From assembly GCA_040902585.1 (NCBI GenBank), contig JBBDXA010000073.1, forward strand, positions 1-6,485: a stretch of DNA of 6,485 bases. Reading direction: 5' to 3'. The translations under genes and the position numbers were made by a program. The stretch comes from JBBDXA01 sp040902585 (GTDB lineage Bacteria; Planctomycetota; Phycisphaerae; Phycisphaerales; Phycisphaeraceae). This document shows positions 5,641 through 6,485 of the stretch, piece by piece (position 1 is the first letter of the stretch; the number at the start of each line of letters is the position of its first letter). The notes under the pieces were generated by a model. The model ran no database searches and was not told the DNA's origin. It saw only the letters and a list, made by a program, of their open reading frames with translations.

Positions 5641-6485
5641 ATGGATGACACCCGCACGAACGAAACGCTTGACGCGCTGGCTGATCTCTTTCTGACCGGC
5701 GTGAGTACGCCGCCGCGCAAGGGGCCGCAACGAATTCCGCCCAAGTCTCGCGAGGAGGAGGGCGGTGATGACGTTGCCGCTTCCAAGCCGAGCCGACCTG
5801 CGACGCACACAGCCGTCGAGGAGTTGGATGGGCCTGAATCGATCCGCCTCGGCAGTAGTCATCTCGCTCCGCGAGATGGAGACTCCCCTCGCCCGGCCCG
5901 GGAGGACCACAGCAAACCAGCCATGCGCCTGACCAGTGACTACGACGATGCTCCGCCTGTGCCGGTGCATGTCGAAGCGGTATTCCTCGGCAATCTTCCC
6001 GGCTTCGGCGGACCCTGGCTGACGCAGTATGCGTTTCATCTCGCCCAGCAGCGCGGGCCTGTCGGCATCCTGCATCTGTCCGGCGATCAGATCGATCTGG
6101 AACTGGTCACCGCCGAGCGCCAGGCGATCCGCGCGGGCATCGACGAACCGCTGCGCAGCGTGGCGGAGGGCGATGTGCTTTTGAAACGGCTGCATCGCCT
6201 GTCGCGTGATCTGGACATGCCCGTCGCCAACTGGCTCATTCACCTGCCTTCGCCGCCGCGCGAGGAAGACCTGCCCGCAGCCTGTTCGCAGGCGCACTGG
6301 ACGATCCTTTGCGGTGCCGATGACGCAGCCATCGCCGGCGCGACGCGAACGGTGCAGCAGCTTGTCGAAGGCGCGGCTGCGCAGGCGGAAGCGACGCAGA
6401 CCGCGCCCTTGCCGCGCCTGATCGGCGTCGCGGTGATGGGCAGCGATGAAGTCAAGGCCCGCGAGGCGATCGGCAAGTTCAACGC
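5641..6485 (+). CDS. MinD/FlhG-like protein with degenerate P-loop, C-terminus beyond window
   Basis: The frame is open from the ATG at 5641 to the window edge (281 full codons, no stop). Residues 1-108 are polar, charged and proline-rich and look disordered. From about 110 the pattern follows a SIMIBI/MinD fold: strand VEAVFLG, then GNLPGFGGPW at 117-126 where a Walker A loop would sit, helix LTQYAFHLAQQ, and strand VGILHL. NWLIHLPSP at 197-205 falls where Walker B would be. WTILCGADDAAIAGATRTVQ at 220-239 resembles the MinD/FlhG segment 'vivvttPeptaitdAy'. The Walker A lysine and Thr are missing, so ATP hydrolysis is unlikely. Family assignment rests on this pattern and is inferential. A weak TGGAA site (5631-5635) precedes the ATG; a GTG at 5584 is the only in-frame upstream alternative. 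It is probably the structural or regulatory partner of the upstream ParA-CBM48 protein. Confidence 0.75.
   Translation, partial: MDDTRTNETLDALADLFLTGVSTPPRKGPQRIPPKSREEEGGDDVAASKPSRPATHTAVEELDGPESIRLGSSHLAPRDGDSPRPAREDHSKPAMRLTSDYDDAPPVPVHVEAVFLGNLPGFGGPWLTQYAFHLAQQRGPVGILHLSGDQIDLELVTAERQAIRAGIDEPLRSVAEGDVLLKRLHRLSRDLDMPVANWLIHLPSPPREEDLPAACSQAHWTILCGADDAAIAGATRTVQQLVEGAAAQAEATQTAPLPRLIGVAVMGSDEVKAREAIGKFN

Noticed and set aside
5620..6297. Minus-strand open frame (225 codons) opposite the MinD-like gene
   Set aside because: The plus strand has the better start, the fold-like hydrophobic pattern and co-orientation with ParA; the antisense product is unrecognisable.

Overview
The window is GC-rich DNA that most resembles a planctomycete (Planctomycetota, possibly a Phycisphaerae-like lineage). 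Three things point there: a secreted PQQ-like beta-propeller whose mature N-terminus reads SDWPQWRGPNRDG, a secreted SGNH/GDSL hydrolase, and intergenic spacers filled with degenerate heptad repeats and GC-rich inverted repeats. The lineage call is an inference from recognition only; there is no rRNA gene in the window. No tRNA, rRNA, CRISPR array or insertion sequence is visible.

Layout. Positions 1-475 (minus) hold the first 158 residues of an SGNH/GDSL hydrolase that leaves the window at its left edge. Positions 476-650 carry a long, well-matched inverted repeat plus a third copy of its outer 15 bp. Positions 651-2114 (minus) encode a complete exported PQQ-like beta-propeller. A 171-bp divergent spacer follows. 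Positions 2286-3722 (plus) encode a secreted protein with TPR-like helices and a C-terminal group of four Asp/Asn/Gly-rich, EF-hand-like loops. Positions 3723-4185 have no convincing gene but hold several structures: a 9-bp GC hairpin, six tandem heptads, a G-quadruplex motif on the minus strand, and several small hairpins. The last two hairpins are mutually exclusive and overlap the ribosome binding site of the next gene.

The most unusual part is 4186-6485. A TTG-started ParA/Soj-type ATPase with an intact deviant Walker A motif is fused at its C-terminus to an AMPK-beta/CBM48-type glycogen-binding module that keeps the key tryptophans. After a 132-bp spacer made largely of direct and then inverted heptads comes a partial gene. 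Its N-terminus looks disordered and is followed by what looks like a MinD/FlhG-type fold that has lost the Walker A lysine.

Reading of the system (inference): an active ParA-type switch carrying a polysaccharide- or glycogen-recognition domain, paired with a catalytically dead MinD-like partner, could position or segregate a glycogen-like or other glycan-bearing cargo. No ParB gene is seen. The left half (hydrolase, propeller, TPR/EF-hand protein) looks like ordinary planctomycete exported accessory genes and has no evident link to the ParA cassette.
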